A stretch of DNA of 35,154 nt from Variovorax atrisoli 110B (GCF_000382045.1 NZ_KB907477.1:1-35154), one strand, 5' to 3'; shown: positions 14,023-22,204, counted from the first letter of the stretch. Translations and numbers: made by a program. Notes: a model not told the origin generated them from the letters alone.

Positions 14023-15911
14023 CATGGTCGGGACTGCGGCGCCTGCTGCTGGCGCTGATCGCGCTGGTCATCGTCGGCGGCACCGCTGCCGCCTCCACAA
14101 GGAGCATCGGGCAGGCGGATGAATCCGTCGCGTCGCCGCAGCACGCATTGCGCCTGGACGCCTCCCAGCTCACTCCGCCCGCGCCCGATGCCCCGTGGCA
14201 AAGCGTGGAGCTCCCCAGCGTCGCGCCGCACCCCGGTGCGGTCCCGCAGGGCCCCGCCTGGTTCCGCATCGACTTCCGGCGCGAGAGCGCATCGCCCCGG
14301 CCCTGGGCCGTCTATCTGCCGTACCTGTATGGCGGCGGACAGGTCTGGCTCAACGGCCAGCAGGTGGCCAGCGTGCCGGAATCGACGCCCCAGCTGCGCG
14401 TGCGATGGGAGCGCCCGCATCTGCTGCCCTTGCCCGACAACATCCTGCGCGACGGCGCCAACGAGCTGATGGTGCGTGCGGTACCGGCGCAGGGCGAACA
14501 CAGCCTGCGCTTCCCGCGCGTGGACATCGGCCCCCTGGTCGCACTGAACGAAGCGAACGACCGCCGCGAGTTCTGGGTGCGGACCACACCGCAACTGACC
14601 GTGCTGGCGTGCCTGATCGTCTCCGCATTCGTCCTGTTCATCTGGTGGAGGCGCCCGCGCGAAGTTCTCTATGGGTTGTTCGGGCTCGCGACCGTGTTCT
14701 GGGGCATCCGTACGCTGACCTTCGTGATCGAGGCGGTGCCGGTGGAGCGCTGGCATCTCTGGCGGCTCGTCTATCTGGCCGCCACCGGCGGCTTCGTGGT
14801 CGTCATGGCGCTCTTCGCCATGCGCTTCGCCGGCCTGCGGCATCGGGGCCTCGAATACGCGCTGGCGGCGTACTGGCTGATCGGCCCGGCATGGCTGCTG
14901 CTCGCCGGCCCGGCGGGCGAGCCGCTCGTCAACCGCGTGTGGAGCGGCGGCCTGATACCCATCGGCAGCGGGATCATCGCCGTCTCGTTCTGGGCCGTAT
15001 GGCGCCAGCGCACATGGGCTTCGGCGGTGATGCCGATCGTGCTCACGCTGGCAACGCTCGCGGGTGTGCACGACTACCTGATCGCGTGGGATACGGCGCT
15101 CGTCGAGCGCCTGCTGCCGGGCTGGTCGGGGCATCGCCTCTTCATGCTGCACCACGCCGCCAATCTTCTGCTGCTGACGATGGGTGCGCTGTTGTCGTTG
15201 CGCTTCACCAGGGCGCTTGCCTCGCTGGAGCAGCTCAACGCGTCGCTGGAGTCGCGCGTGGCCGACCGCGAGCGCAGCCTTTCCGAGAACTACCTCCGCC
15301 TGGCGGCGCTGGAGCGGCAGAACGCCGCCGCCGAGGAGCGGCAACTCATCATGCGCGAGATCCACGATGGTCTCGGCTCGAAGCTCTTCACTTCGCTGTC
15401 GCGCGTGGAGCGAGGCGACATGGATCGCACGCAGATCGAGGAGTCGCTGCGGGCCTGCATTGCCGACATGCGGCTGGCGCTGGACGCACTCGCGCCGGAA
15501 GACCACGACCTGCGCACCGCCCTGGGCGACTTCCTGTTCCGCTGGCAGGGCGAACTCGAAGCGGCGGGCGTACGAACCTCCTGGACCATCGACATGCCCG
15601 AGGACGCTGCGGGCGTGCCGCCCCACACGACGCTGCAGATACTGCGCATCGCACAGGAGGCGCTGACCAACGTCGTGAAGCATGCCCAAGCGCGGCAGGT
15701 GAAGCTTCGCCTGCAGCAGGCGGGCGGGCTGTTGCGGCTGGAGATCCAGGACGACGGCCTTGGCGCCGGCACCGGTCCGGGCGGGCAAGGGCGCGGCGTC
15801 GTCAACATGCACGCGCGGGCGCAGCGGCTCGGCGGCACCTTCGAACTGCGCCGGGACGCGCATGGAACCTGTGTCGTGCTGAGCGCACCTCTCGCCTCCT
15901 CGGCCGCCTGA
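14019..15911 (+). CDS. 7TM sensor histidine kinase (7TMR-DISM-like sensor, HisKA_3)
   Basis: A 630-residue inner-membrane kinase partner of the NarL-type regulator. A signal-anchor or signal peptide (1-25) is followed by a periplasmic beta-rich domain (about 45-175). Its GPAWFRIDFR and GGGQVWLNGQQVASVP resemble the galactose-binding-like fold of 7TMR-DISM extracellular domains and glycosidase N-domains. Seven hydrophobic segments follow (about 190-395), then a short coiled coil (400-440). The phosphorylated His449 is in IMREIHDGLGSKL (HisKA_3). The ATPase domain shows AQEALTNVVKHAQA, DDGLGAG and GRGVVNMHARAQRLGG. It starts at GTG 14019, overlapping the regulator stop by four bases. The stimulus is unknown; a carbohydrate-like ligand is suggested only by the sensor fold. 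Confidence 0.92.
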   Translation: MTWSGLRRLLLALIALVIVGGTAAASTRSIGQADESVASPQHALRLDASQLTPPAPDAPWQSVELPSVAPHPGAVPQGPAWFRIDFRRESASPRPWAVYLPYLYGGGQVWLNGQQVASVPESTPQLRVRWERPHLLPLPDNILRDGANELMVRAVPAQGEHSLRFPRVDIGPLVALNEANDRREFWVRTTPQLTVLACLIVSAFVLFIWWRRPREVLYGLFGLATVFWGIRTLTFVIEAVPVERWHLWRLVYLAATGGFVVVMALFAMRFAGLRHRGLEYALAAYWLIGPAWLLLAGPAGEPLVNRVWSGGLIPIGSGIIAVSFWAVWRQRTWASAVMPIVLTLATLAGVHDYLIAWDTALVERLLPGWSGHRLFMLHHAANLLLLTMGALLSLRFTRALASLEQLNASLESRVADRERSLSENYLRLAALERQNAAAEERQLIMREIHDGLGSKLFTSLSRVERGDMDRTQIEESLRACIADMRLALDALAPEDHDLRTALGDFLFRWQGELEAAGVRTSWTIDMPEDAAGVPPHTTLQILRIAQEALTNVVKHAQARQVKLRLQQAGGLLRLEIQDDGLGAGTGPGGQGRGVVNMHARAQRLGGTFELRRDAHGTCVVLSAPLASSAA

Positions 15912-16051
15912 GCCGAAGACACCTCCACGCGAAGCGCGGCCATCCCGCGAACACGCGATGGCCAGGCCCGAAGGCGGTATTCCAGGGCCGCACTGCGACT
16001 CCTACATTGGTGCCCATGCCCGAGCATCACATTCCAGAGGAGAAGAAGCCC

Positions 16052-16228
16052 ATGGCCCCGCAATTCACGCCCGCCGAGGAAACGCTGTCGAAAGTCGGCC
16101 GCTGGCTGCTGGCGATCGCGGTGGCCACGCTTGCGGCGCTGATCCTCTGGATGTCCGGGTGCTGTGACCGGCTGCCGCTCCATGGCGGAAACGGCCTGCC
16201 GCAACACGCCGGGGAGCGGGTCGCATGA
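16052..16228 (+). CDS. Small single-helix membrane protein (58 aa)
   Basis: I do not recognise a family. The 58 residues have a polar start (MAPQFTPAEETLSKVGR), one membrane helix (WLLAIAVATLAALILWMSGCC), then a Gly/His-containing tail. Two adjacent cysteines sit at the membrane edge and could hold a metal, a lipid or a disulphide. ATG 16052 is chosen because AGAGGAG lies nine bases upstream; a start at 16016 would add 12 residues and has no such site. Its stop overlaps the SemiSWEET-like start by four bases (ATGA), so the two products are probably made together and may interact. Confidence 0.7.
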   Translation: MAPQFTPAEETLSKVGRWLLAIAVATLAALILWMSGCCDRLPLHGGNGLPQHAGERVA

Positions 16229-16533
16229 ACTTCCTCGGCGATCTGCAGCCTTCGGCCACGCTGATGTCCATCGTGAGCTGGCTCTACCTGGCGACCAACT
16301 CCGCGCGCGCCTTCACCTACCTGCCGCAGATCGCCGCCGTCTGGCGCTGCACGGACGGCGCGCGCGCCATCTCGCTCGTGACCTGGAGCTCCTGGGTGCT
16401 GGCGAACCTCACCGGCGTGATGTACGGCGCCTGGGTCGTGCGCGACGGTCTCTTCGTCGCGATCTCGGCCATCAACCTCGTGTGTTGCGCCACCGTCGCA
16501 TTGATCGCCGCGCGCCGCAGGGGCCTGCTCTAG
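16225..16533 (+). CDS. SemiSWEET / PQ-loop family membrane protein
   Basis: A 102-residue protein with three hydrophobic helices (about 12-40, 48-70, 76-95), the size of a SemiSWEET half-transporter that works as a dimer to move sugars along their gradient. The PQ motif is at 34-35 in FTYLPQIAAVWRC; the second block (DGARAISLVTWSSWVLANLTGVMYG) follows the family pattern of Ser, Trp and Asn residues that line the pore. Substrate not evident: PQ-loop proteins include sugar, amino-acid and cystine carriers. It lies in a tight group (small one-helix protein, SemiSWEET, orphan kinase) downstream of a kinase with a sugar-binding-like sensor fold, which is suggestive but not proof of a shared role. 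Confidence 0.82.
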   Translation: MNFLGDLQPSATLMSIVSWLYLATNSARAFTYLPQIAAVWRCTDGARAISLVTWSSWVLANLTGVMYGAWVVRDGLFVAISAINLVCCATVALIAARRRGLL

Positions 16534-16553
16534 CTGCACCGCGAGACGTCCGC

Positions 16554-17483
16554 ATGAACCCGCTTCAGCACATGCTCCGGTTTCTCGGCCTTCCCGTTCC
16601 CGTGCAGGTGCAGGAGGCTGTGCAAGGCAGCCGCGGGAGCAGCGCCTTCGACGGCAGTCCGCCTTCGGTGCGCTCACCTCCATCGGCGCTGCAACCTTCC
16701 GTCGAGCAGGCCCTGGCCGAACTCGTGCGACGGAACCAGTTGCTCGAGGACTCCAGCCAGGCGAAAGCCTGCCTCTTCGCCGCTGCGCTTCATGACCTGC
16801 GGCAACCACTGCAAGCCCTGATGCTGTTTTCGGAGGCGCTGTCGAGTGCCGATCTCGACGCCAGCCAACTGCACCTGCGCATCGGCCAGATCCGCCAGTC
16901 CGTCGACTTTCTCGACCGGCTGCTGACCGGGATGCTGGACCTGGCGCAGATCGACGCTGGCGGCACACGGCCCGCATGCGCCGACCTGCCGCTCGCCCCG
17001 CTGTTCGACGAGTTGCGGCATCACTTCCGCGCCGTCGCCGAGTCTCGAGGGGTGCGGCTGGTGGTGCGCCCCACCAGCGCGTGGGCGCGCTGCGACGGCG
17101 TCATGCTCACACGGATCCTCAACAACCTGGTGAGCAACGCACTGCGCCATACACACCATGGTGGCGTGCTCGTGGGTGCGCGGCGGCATCGGGAAGGCAT
17201 TCGCATCGATGTCTGCGACACCGGCATCGGCATTCCTGCGCAGCATCAGGCACGCGTCTTCGAGGCGTTCTACAGGATCGACTCCCCCGAGCGGCCAGCC
17301 GCGCACGAATGCGGCCTGGGACTCGGGCTGGCCACGGTGCAGCGGCTGGCCGATCTGCAGGAAGCGAGGGTTCGGCTGCGGTCACGGCCCGGTCGGGGCA
17401 CGGTGATGTCCGTCGTGCTGCCGGCCTCGGGCGGTCATGCGCACAACCTGTTCGGCAACCGGCGCGATAGCCGAGCTCTTTAA
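16554..17483 (+). CDS. Soluble orphan histidine kinase (HDLRQPLQ type)
   Basis: A 309-residue kinase with no membrane helix. A variable Pro/Ser-rich N-terminus (1-50) leads to a helical dimerisation region with His80 in FAAALHDLRQPLQAL, the H-box of a HisKA subgroup common in beta-proteobacteria. The ATPase domain has RILNNLVSNALRHT (N box), DTGIGIP (G1), FEAFYRID (F box) and GLGLGLATVQRLAD (G2). No PAS, HAMP or other sensor domain and no receiver domain is seen, so input must come from a partner protein. It follows the SemiSWEET-like gene by 20 bases and is probably in the same operon. No regulator gene follows; it may feed the NarL-type regulator upstream or one elsewhere. Confidence 0.9.
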   Translation: MNPLQHMLRFLGLPVPVQVQEAVQGSRGSSAFDGSPPSVRSPPSALQPSVEQALAELVRRNQLLEDSSQAKACLFAAALHDLRQPLQALMLFSEALSSADLDASQLHLRIGQIRQSVDFLDRLLTGMLDLAQIDAGGTRPACADLPLAPLFDELRHHFRAVAESRGVRLVVRPTSAWARCDGVMLTRILNNLVSNALRHTHHGGVLVGARRHREGIRIDVCDTGIGIPAQHQARVFEAFYRIDSPERPAAHECGLGLGLATVQRLADLQEARVRLRSRPGRGTVMSVVLPASGGHAHNLFGNRRDSRAL

Positions 17484-17527
17484 ACTTGCCCCGCTCACCA
17501 AACCGAAAACAACCGAGGAGAGAGAAC

Positions 17528-18460
17528 TTGCGTATTCAAACCGCCCGCCTGACGGCCGGCGTGCTGCTCGCGTGCGCCGCTTTCGTGGCGCAAACCAGCC
17601 AAGCCGCATCGCCGACCACCACCCCGTCCACACCTTCCACTCAGGCCTCGACCGCCAGCTCGCTCGAAGCCGAACAGGACGCCGCCTTCAAGGCCGCAAA
17701 AGCCGTGCAGAAGGTCGGCCCCGTCGACATCACGCTGCGCGACCAGGCCCACCTCCACCTGCCCGCCGGCTACGTGTGGGTGCCGACGCCCGCTGCCGCG
17801 CAGCTCATGCGCAGCATGGGCAACCGCACCGACGACACCTTCATCGGCGCGATCTTCCCCGCCGACGACGCCGACTGGATGGCGGTGGTGAAGTTCGTGA
17901 AGGAGGGCTACATCAAGGACGACGACGCCAAGGACTGGAACGCCGACGACCTGCTCAAGAGCCTGAAGGAAGGCACCGAGGCCGCGAACGAGGAGCGCGC
18001 CAAGCGCGGCATCCCGTCCATCGAGGTCACGGGCTGGGCGCAGAAGCCGCAGTACGACGCCTCCTCGCACCGCCTCGTGTGGTCGGCCCTGTCGAAGCGC
18101 AAGGGCAGCACCGACGGCAACCAGGGCGTCAACTACAACACCTACGCACTGGGCCGCGAGGGCTACCTGAGCCTGAACCTCATCACCAACGCGAAGGACC
18201 TCGACAAGTACAAGCCCGACGCGAGCAAGCTCCTCGGTGCGATCCAGTACGACGACGGGAAGAAGTACGCGGACTTCAACTCGTCCACCGACAAGGTCGC
18301 CGCCTATGGGCTGGCCGCACTGGTGGCCGGCGCGGCAGTGAAGAAGCTGGGCCTGTTCGCGGTCATCGCGGCCTTCCTCGCCAAGTTCGCGAAGCTGGCG
18401 GTGGTGGCCGGCGGCGCGGCGCTGTGGGGCATCGCGAAGCTGTTCAAGCGCAACGGCTGA
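17528..18460 (+). CDS. DUF2167-family membrane protein
   Basis: A 310-residue protein of the DUF2167 family (function unknown; some members are linked to envelope stress). A signal peptide (about 1-26, TAGVLLACAAFVAQTSQA) is followed by a Thr/Pro/Ser-rich linker. The conserved periplasmic core includes LHLPAGYVWVP, GAIFPADDADWMAVVKFVKEGYI and WAQKPQYDASSHRLVWSALS. The C-terminus has one or two hydrophobic helices (about 262-300) ending in basic residues (KLFKRNG), consistent with an inner-membrane anchor. The start is probably TTG 17528, since GAGGAGAGAG lies just before it and the signal peptide follows directly; no suitable ATG exists. It converges on the catabolic operon with only 12 bases between stops. 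Confidence 0.88.
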   Translation: MRIQTARLTAGVLLACAAFVAQTSQAASPTTTPSTPSTQASTASSLEAEQDAAFKAAKAVQKVGPVDITLRDQAHLHLPAGYVWVPTPAAAQLMRSMGNRTDDTFIGAIFPADDADWMAVVKFVKEGYIKDDDAKDWNADDLLKSLKEGTEAANEERAKRGIPSIEVTGWAQKPQYDASSHRLVWSALSKRKGSTDGNQGVNYNTYALGREGYLSLNLITNAKDLDKYKPDASKLLGAIQYDDGKKYADFNSSTDKVAAYGLAALVAGAAVKKLGLFAVIAAFLAKFAKLAVVAGGAALWGIAKLFKRNG

Positions 18461-18472
18461 GGACCGCGGCGT

Positions 18473-19261
18473 TCAGCTTCCCTTGAAACTGGGCGCGCGC
18501 TTCTCCACGAACGCGGTCACGCCCTCCCGGGCGTCGGCGCTGCCTGCACGTTCGCGCAGCAGCCTGTGTTCCAGCGCAAGGTGCTGCTCGAAGGGCCGGC
18601 CGGGCGCGCCCGCGCAGAGCTCCTTGATGCCGGCGAAGGATGCGCTCGCACCACGCGCGAGCCGAGCCGCCAGCGCTTCGGCAGCAGCCGCGAGTTCGTC
18701 GTCCGGGTGAAGCGCATCGACCGCACCCCACGCAAGGCAGCGCTGGCTGTCGATGGCATCGCTGAGCATCAGCAGCTGCTGCGCGCGCACCGGCCCCACG
18801 CGGCGCGCGAGGAAGTACGAGGCACCCGCATCCGGCGACAGCCCGATGGCCGCATAGCCCGTACGCAGCTTCATCGATTCGGCAGCGAGCACGAAGTCGC
18901 CGCACAGTGCCAGCCCCACGCCTGCGCCGCCGACGGATCCGTTCACCGCGACGACCAGCGGCGCAGGGTTGTTCGACAGTCGCAGCAGTGCAGGGTGCAA
19001 GCGGTCCAGGATCTCATCGACCAGGGCCGGCAGCGCTTCGCCAGCCGCCACGAACTCGTCGATGTCACCGCCGGCGCAGAACACGCGGCCCTCTCCGGTC
19101 AGCAGGATGACGCGCGGCTTGCCCGCCAGCACTTCGTCGATGGCCCGCACCAGCGCGTGGCCGCTGCGAACCCCTATCGCGTTGGCGCGCTCCGGCCGCT
19201 TCAGCACGATGCGGCCGATGCCCTCCTCCACGCCCCAGGCGATGCCTTCGGCGGTCTCCAT
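18473..19261 (-). CDS. Enoyl-CoA hydratase/isomerase family protein, PaaG-like
   Basis: A 262-residue crotonase-fold enzyme. The CoA-binding oxyanion loops are FCAGGDIDEF (61-70) and GSVGGAGVGLALCGD (108-122). Asp144 in GLSPDAGASYFLARRVG matches the single acidic residue of PaaG-type isomerases rather than the two glutamates of classical hydratases. It may therefore shift a double bond or open an epoxide/oxepin rather than add water; this is inferred from one motif. It is the last gene of the operon, starting two bases after the SDR stop, so the two are translationally close. Confidence 0.92.
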   Translation of the reverse strand: METAEGIAWGVEEGIGRIVLKRPERANAIGVRSGHALVRAIDEVLAGKPRVILLTGEGRVFCAGGDIDEFVAAGEALPALVDEILDRLHPALLRLSNNPAPLVVAVNGSVGGAGVGLALCGDFVLAAESMKLRTGYAAIGLSPDAGASYFLARRVGPVRAQQLLMLSDAIDSQRCLAWGAVDALHPDDELAAAAEALAARLARGASASFAGIKELCAGAPGRPFEQHLALEHRLLRERAGSADAREGVTAFVEKRAPSFKGS

Positions 19262-19263
19262 GC

Positions 19264-20094
19264 TCAGATGCCCGTCAGGCCGCCGCTGCACATCAGCGTC
19301 TGGCCGCTCACGTAGTCCGACTCGGGCGCGCACAGGAGGTACACGGCCCCGGCCGCTTCCTCGGGCGTGCCGCCGCGCCCCAGCGGAATCGACTGCTCCA
19401 TCATCGCCAGCAGCCCCGGGTTGATGCCCACCTTGATCTCGCGCCCCTCGATGTTCGCGGTGGAAGCCTCTGCGGTGCTCGCGGTGAGCCGCGTCTGGAT
19501 GAAGCCGAAGGCCACGCAGTTGACCGTCACGTTCATGCGGCCCCACTCCTTGGCCAGCGTCTGCGTGAGCCCCACGATGCCGGCCTTGCCCGCCGCGTAG
19601 TTCGCCTGCCCCGCATTGCCGAAGAGCCCCGCCACGGACGAGATGTTGACCACCTTGCGCACCACGCGCCGGCCCGCCTCGGTCTCGGCCTTCGACAGCG
19701 CGCGGATCACCGGCTGCGCCGCGCGCAGGATGCGGAACGGCGCGGTCAGGTGCACGTCGATCATGGCGTACCACTGCTCGTCGGTCATCTTCTGCACGAC
19801 GCTGTCCCATGTGTAGCCGGCGTTGTTGACGATGATGTCGAGCCCCTTGAACTCGCTCACCGCCGTGCCGACGAAGCGCTCGGCGAAGTCGGGCGCCGCC
19901 ACGCTGCCGGTGCATGCCACCGCCTGGCCGCCGGCCGCACGGATTTCCTGCACCGTTTCCTCCGCCGGCTGTGCGTCGAGGTCGTTGACGACGATGCGCG
20001 CGCCTTCCGAAGCCAGCTTGAGCGCGATGGCCCGCCCGATGCCGCGGCCCGAGCCGGTGATGAGTGCGACCTTGCCGTCGAGCTTGGGTGTCAT
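19264..20094 (-). CDS. Short-chain dehydrogenase/reductase
   Basis: A 276-residue classical SDR, probably oxidising a 3-hydroxyacyl-CoA with NAD(P)+ in this pathway. The nucleotide motif TGSGRGIG is at 13-20, with NDLDA after strand 2 (Asp38/Asp40, which favours NAD). NNAG lies at 90-93, and the catalytic Ser153, Tyr166 and Lys170 are in VNISSVAG and NYAAGK. An insertion of about 20 residues before the catalytic Ser (KAETEAGRRVVRKV) is longer than in FabG. The start at ATG 20094 is the canonical one; an extension to 20262 would read into the MaoC gene. Confidence 0.93.
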   Translation of the reverse strand: MTPKLDGKVALITGSGRGIGRAIALKLASEGARIVVNDLDAQPAEETVQEIRAAGGQAVACTGSVAAPDFAERFVGTAVSEFKGLDIIVNNAGYTWDSVVQKMTDEQWYAMIDVHLTAPFRILRAAQPVIRALSKAETEAGRRVVRKVVNISSVAGLFGNAGQANYAAGKAGIVGLTQTLAKEWGRMNVTVNCVAFGFIQTRLTASTAEASTANIEGREIKVGINPGLLAMMEQSIPLGRGGTPEEAAGAVYLLCAPESDYVSGQTLMCSGGLTGI

Positions 20095-20125
20095 GTCCGA
20101 GTTCCTTCCTTGTTGGTGTGAGTTC

Positions 20126-20545
20126 TCAACGCAGCGCGACCAGCGCTTCGCCGGCGATGCGCGTCTGCCCGTATTGATTGGCGCTGTGCACTTCCACGCG
20201 TACGCAGTGCTCGCCTTCGTGCTCCAGCTTCTCGACCACGTGGCCGCTGCAGCGCACCGCATGCCCCAGGTGCGTGATGCCCTGGAAGCGCACGTCGAAG
20301 CGCCTCAGCTGCGACTGCGGCGCCCACTGCGTGAGCAGCCGGCCCAGCCAGGCCATGCCCAGCATGCCCTGCGCGAACACGTCGGGCATGCCCGATCTGC
20401 GCGCGAAGTCCGTGTCGATGTGGATGGGGTTGTGGTCGCCGGAGGCGCCCGCGAACAGCGCGAGCGTGGTGCGGCTCACGGGCGGCAGCTGCAGCGCGGG
20501 CAGCTCGTCGCCGACGTTCACGGTGTCGTAGGTCGGTGCATTCAT
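20126..20545 (-). CDS. MaoC-family hydratase, catalytic type
   Basis: A 139-residue single hot-dog protein. The hydratase-2 motif is present: Asp37 and His42 in ASGDHNPIHIDTDFA, followed by PDVFAQGMLGMAWLGRLL. It should add water to a trans-2-enoyl-CoA. It lies 17 bases after the other MaoC gene. A pair of one complete and one degenerate hot-dog subunit is the make-up of heteromeric enoyl-CoA hydratases such as ChsH1/ChsH2 in steroid side-chain degradation; here the ChsH2-type OB-fold (DUF35) domain is absent. The substrate is therefore open. Confidence 0.9.
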   Translation of the reverse strand: MNAPTYDTVNVGDELPALQLPPVSRTTLALFAGASGDHNPIHIDTDFARRSGMPDVFAQGMLGMAWLGRLLTQWAPQSQLRRFDVRFQGITHLGHAVRCSGHVVEKLEHEGEHCVRVEVHSANQYGQTRIAGEALVALR

Positions 20546-20562
20546 CGGTGCGGGTTCCTTCG

Positions 20563-21003
20563 TCAATGGCGGCAGACGATCACCGCGCGCAGCTCGGCGA
20601 CCAGCTCGTCGCGCTGGTTGGTGGCGCGCGACGTCTTGACGACGAACTCGAGCGCGCCGTTCTTCTTGTCGTAGATGTCGGTGATGGTGGAACGCACCGT
20701 CACGGTGTCGCCCACGCATGCGGGCCTGTGGTAGCTGAAGCCCTGCTCGCCGTGCAGCAGCTTCGACAGCGGAATGCCCAGATCGGCCAGCAGGCGGTCC
20801 GACGCCCCCGAGTCCAGCTCGGCCGCGAACAGGAATGTCGGCGGCGCGGGCAGGTCGGGGTAGCCGGCGTCGCGCGCGGCGGCGGCATCGGTGTAGACGG
20901 GGTCGGTCTCGCCGATGGCCTTGGCGAAGAACTGCAGCCGGCTTCGCTCGATGGGCAGCACCGAGGGCGGCAGTTCGTGGCCGATCCATTTCCTGTCGAT
21001 CAT
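20563..21003 (-). CDS. MaoC-like dehydratase, degenerate N-type hot-dog subunit
   Basis: A 146-residue protein of the MaoC_dehydrat_N type. Where the catalytic pair should be, the sequence is AIGETDPVYTDAAAARD: Asp34 is kept but the His is replaced by Tyr37. It is therefore likely non-catalytic on its own and acts as partner of the neighbouring MaoC protein, forming a binding tunnel for a bulky acyl-CoA. The conserved RPACVGDTVTVRSTITDIYDKKNG block supports the family. The start ATG 21003 is 16 bases after the thiolase stop. Confidence 0.9.
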   Translation of the reverse strand: MIDRKWIGHELPPSVLPIERSRLQFFAKAIGETDPVYTDAAAARDAGYPDLPAPPTFLFAAELDSGASDRLLADLGIPLSKLLHGEQGFSYHRPACVGDTVTVRSTITDIYDKKNGALEFVVKTSRATNQRDELVAELRAVIVCRH

Positions 21004-21019
21004 CTGGCGGCCCTTTCTC

Positions 21020-22204
21020 TCAAACCCGCTCGTAGAGCGTGACCACGCAGGCGCCGCCCAGCCCCAGGTTGTGCTGCAGCGCAATCCGCGCGCCCTCCAC
21101 CTGCCGCTTGTCGGCCGTGCCGCGAAGCTGCTGGACCAGTTCCGTGCACTGCGCCAGCCCCGTGGCGCCCAGCGGATGCCCCTTCGACAGCAGCCCGCCC
21201 GACGGGTTGGTGACGACCTTGCCGCCGTAGGTGTTGTCGCCATCCACCACGAACTTCTCCGCGCCGCCCACCGGGCACAGGCCCAGCGCCTCGTAGCTCA
21301 GCAGCTCGTTGTGCGCGAAGCAGTCGTGCAGCTCGACCACGTCGACGTCCTGCGGTCCGACGCCGGCCGCGTCGTACACCTTCTGCGCGGCTTCCTGCGC
21401 CATGCTGAAACCGACCACCTCGCGCATGTCGCGGCTCTCGAAGGTGATGGGGCGGTCGGTGGTCATGGCCTGCGCCTTGATGCGCACGCTGCGGTCGAGC
21501 CCGTGGCGCTCGGCGAAGCGCGGCGAGCACACGATGGCCGCCGCCGCGCCGCAGGTGGGCGGGCAGGCCATCAGCCGTGTCATCACGCCGGGCCACATGA
21601 CGGGCGCGGCCATCACCTCCTCCTCCGTGACGACGCTGCGGAACAGCGCCAGGGGGTTGTTCGCCGCGTGGCGGCTGGCCTTGGCGCGGATCTTCGCGAA
21701 GGTCGACATCTGCGTGCCGTACTGCTGCATGTGAGCCAGCCCGGCGCCGCCGAAGTAGCGCAGCGCGAGCGGCACCTGCTCGTTACCGACCAGCTCGTCG
21801 GTGATGTTCTCGAAGTGGTCGAAGGGGCTGGGCCGGTCGTTGAACACCGCGCCGAGGGCGCCGGGGCTCATGTGCTCGAAACCCAGCGCCAGCACGCAGT
21901 CGGCCGCGCCGCTGGCCACCGCCTGGCGCGCCAGGAAGAGCGCGGTCGAGCCGGTCGAGCAGTTGTTGTTGACGTTGACGACCGGGATGCCGGTCATGCC
22001 CACCTCGTACAGCGCCCGCTGGCCGGCGGTGGAGTCGCCATAGACGTAGCCCACGTAGGCCTGCTGCACCAGCTCGTAGCCGATGCCGGCGTCCTTCAGC
22101 GCGGCATTGGTCGCCTGCGCTGCCATCTGCGGATAGGGCTGGTTCGCGCCAGGCTTGGTGAAGGGGATCATGCCGACCCCGACCACGTGAACATCTTGAC
22201 TCAT
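21020..22204 (-). CDS. SCP-x-type thiolase (lipid-transfer protein/acetyl-CoA acyltransferase)
   Basis: A 394-residue thiolase-fold protein. Cys82 in NVNNNCSTGSTALF is the acyl nucleophile, and HDCF (293-296) and GHPLGATG (342-349, His343) are the other conserved active-site loops. The HDCFAHNE form, rather than NEAF, marks the SCP-x/Ltp branch, which includes both thiolases and the retro-aldolases Ltp2/SCP2 thiolase-like. Either a thiolytic or an aldol-type cleavage of a CoA thioester is possible. It lies between the ligase and the two MaoC genes in the operon; a DUF35 partner, needed by many Ltp2 aldolases, is not in the window. Confidence 0.93.
   Translation of the reverse strand: MSQDVHVVGVGMIPFTKPGANQPYPQMAAQATNAALKDAGIGYELVQQAYVGYVYGDSTAGQRALYEVGMTGIPVVNVNNNCSTGSTALFLARQAVASGAADCVLALGFEHMSPGALGAVFNDRPSPFDHFENITDELVGNEQVPLALRYFGGAGLAHMQQYGTQMSTFAKIRAKASRHAANNPLALFRSVVTEEEVMAAPVMWPGVMTRLMACPPTCGAAAAIVCSPRFAERHGLDRSVRIKAQAMTTDRPITFESRDMREVVGFSMAQEAAQKVYDAAGVGPQDVDVVELHDCFAHNELLSYEALGLCPVGGAEKFVVDGDNTYGGKVVTNPSGGLLSKGHPLGATGLAQCTELVQQLRGTADKRQVEGARIALQHNLGLGGACVVTLYERV

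Noticed and set aside
15912..16051. A promoter for the small membrane protein and SemiSWEET pair
   Set aside because: TTCCAG-17-TACATT was seen, but the -35 matches consensus at only two positions; read-through from the upstream kinase is equally likely.
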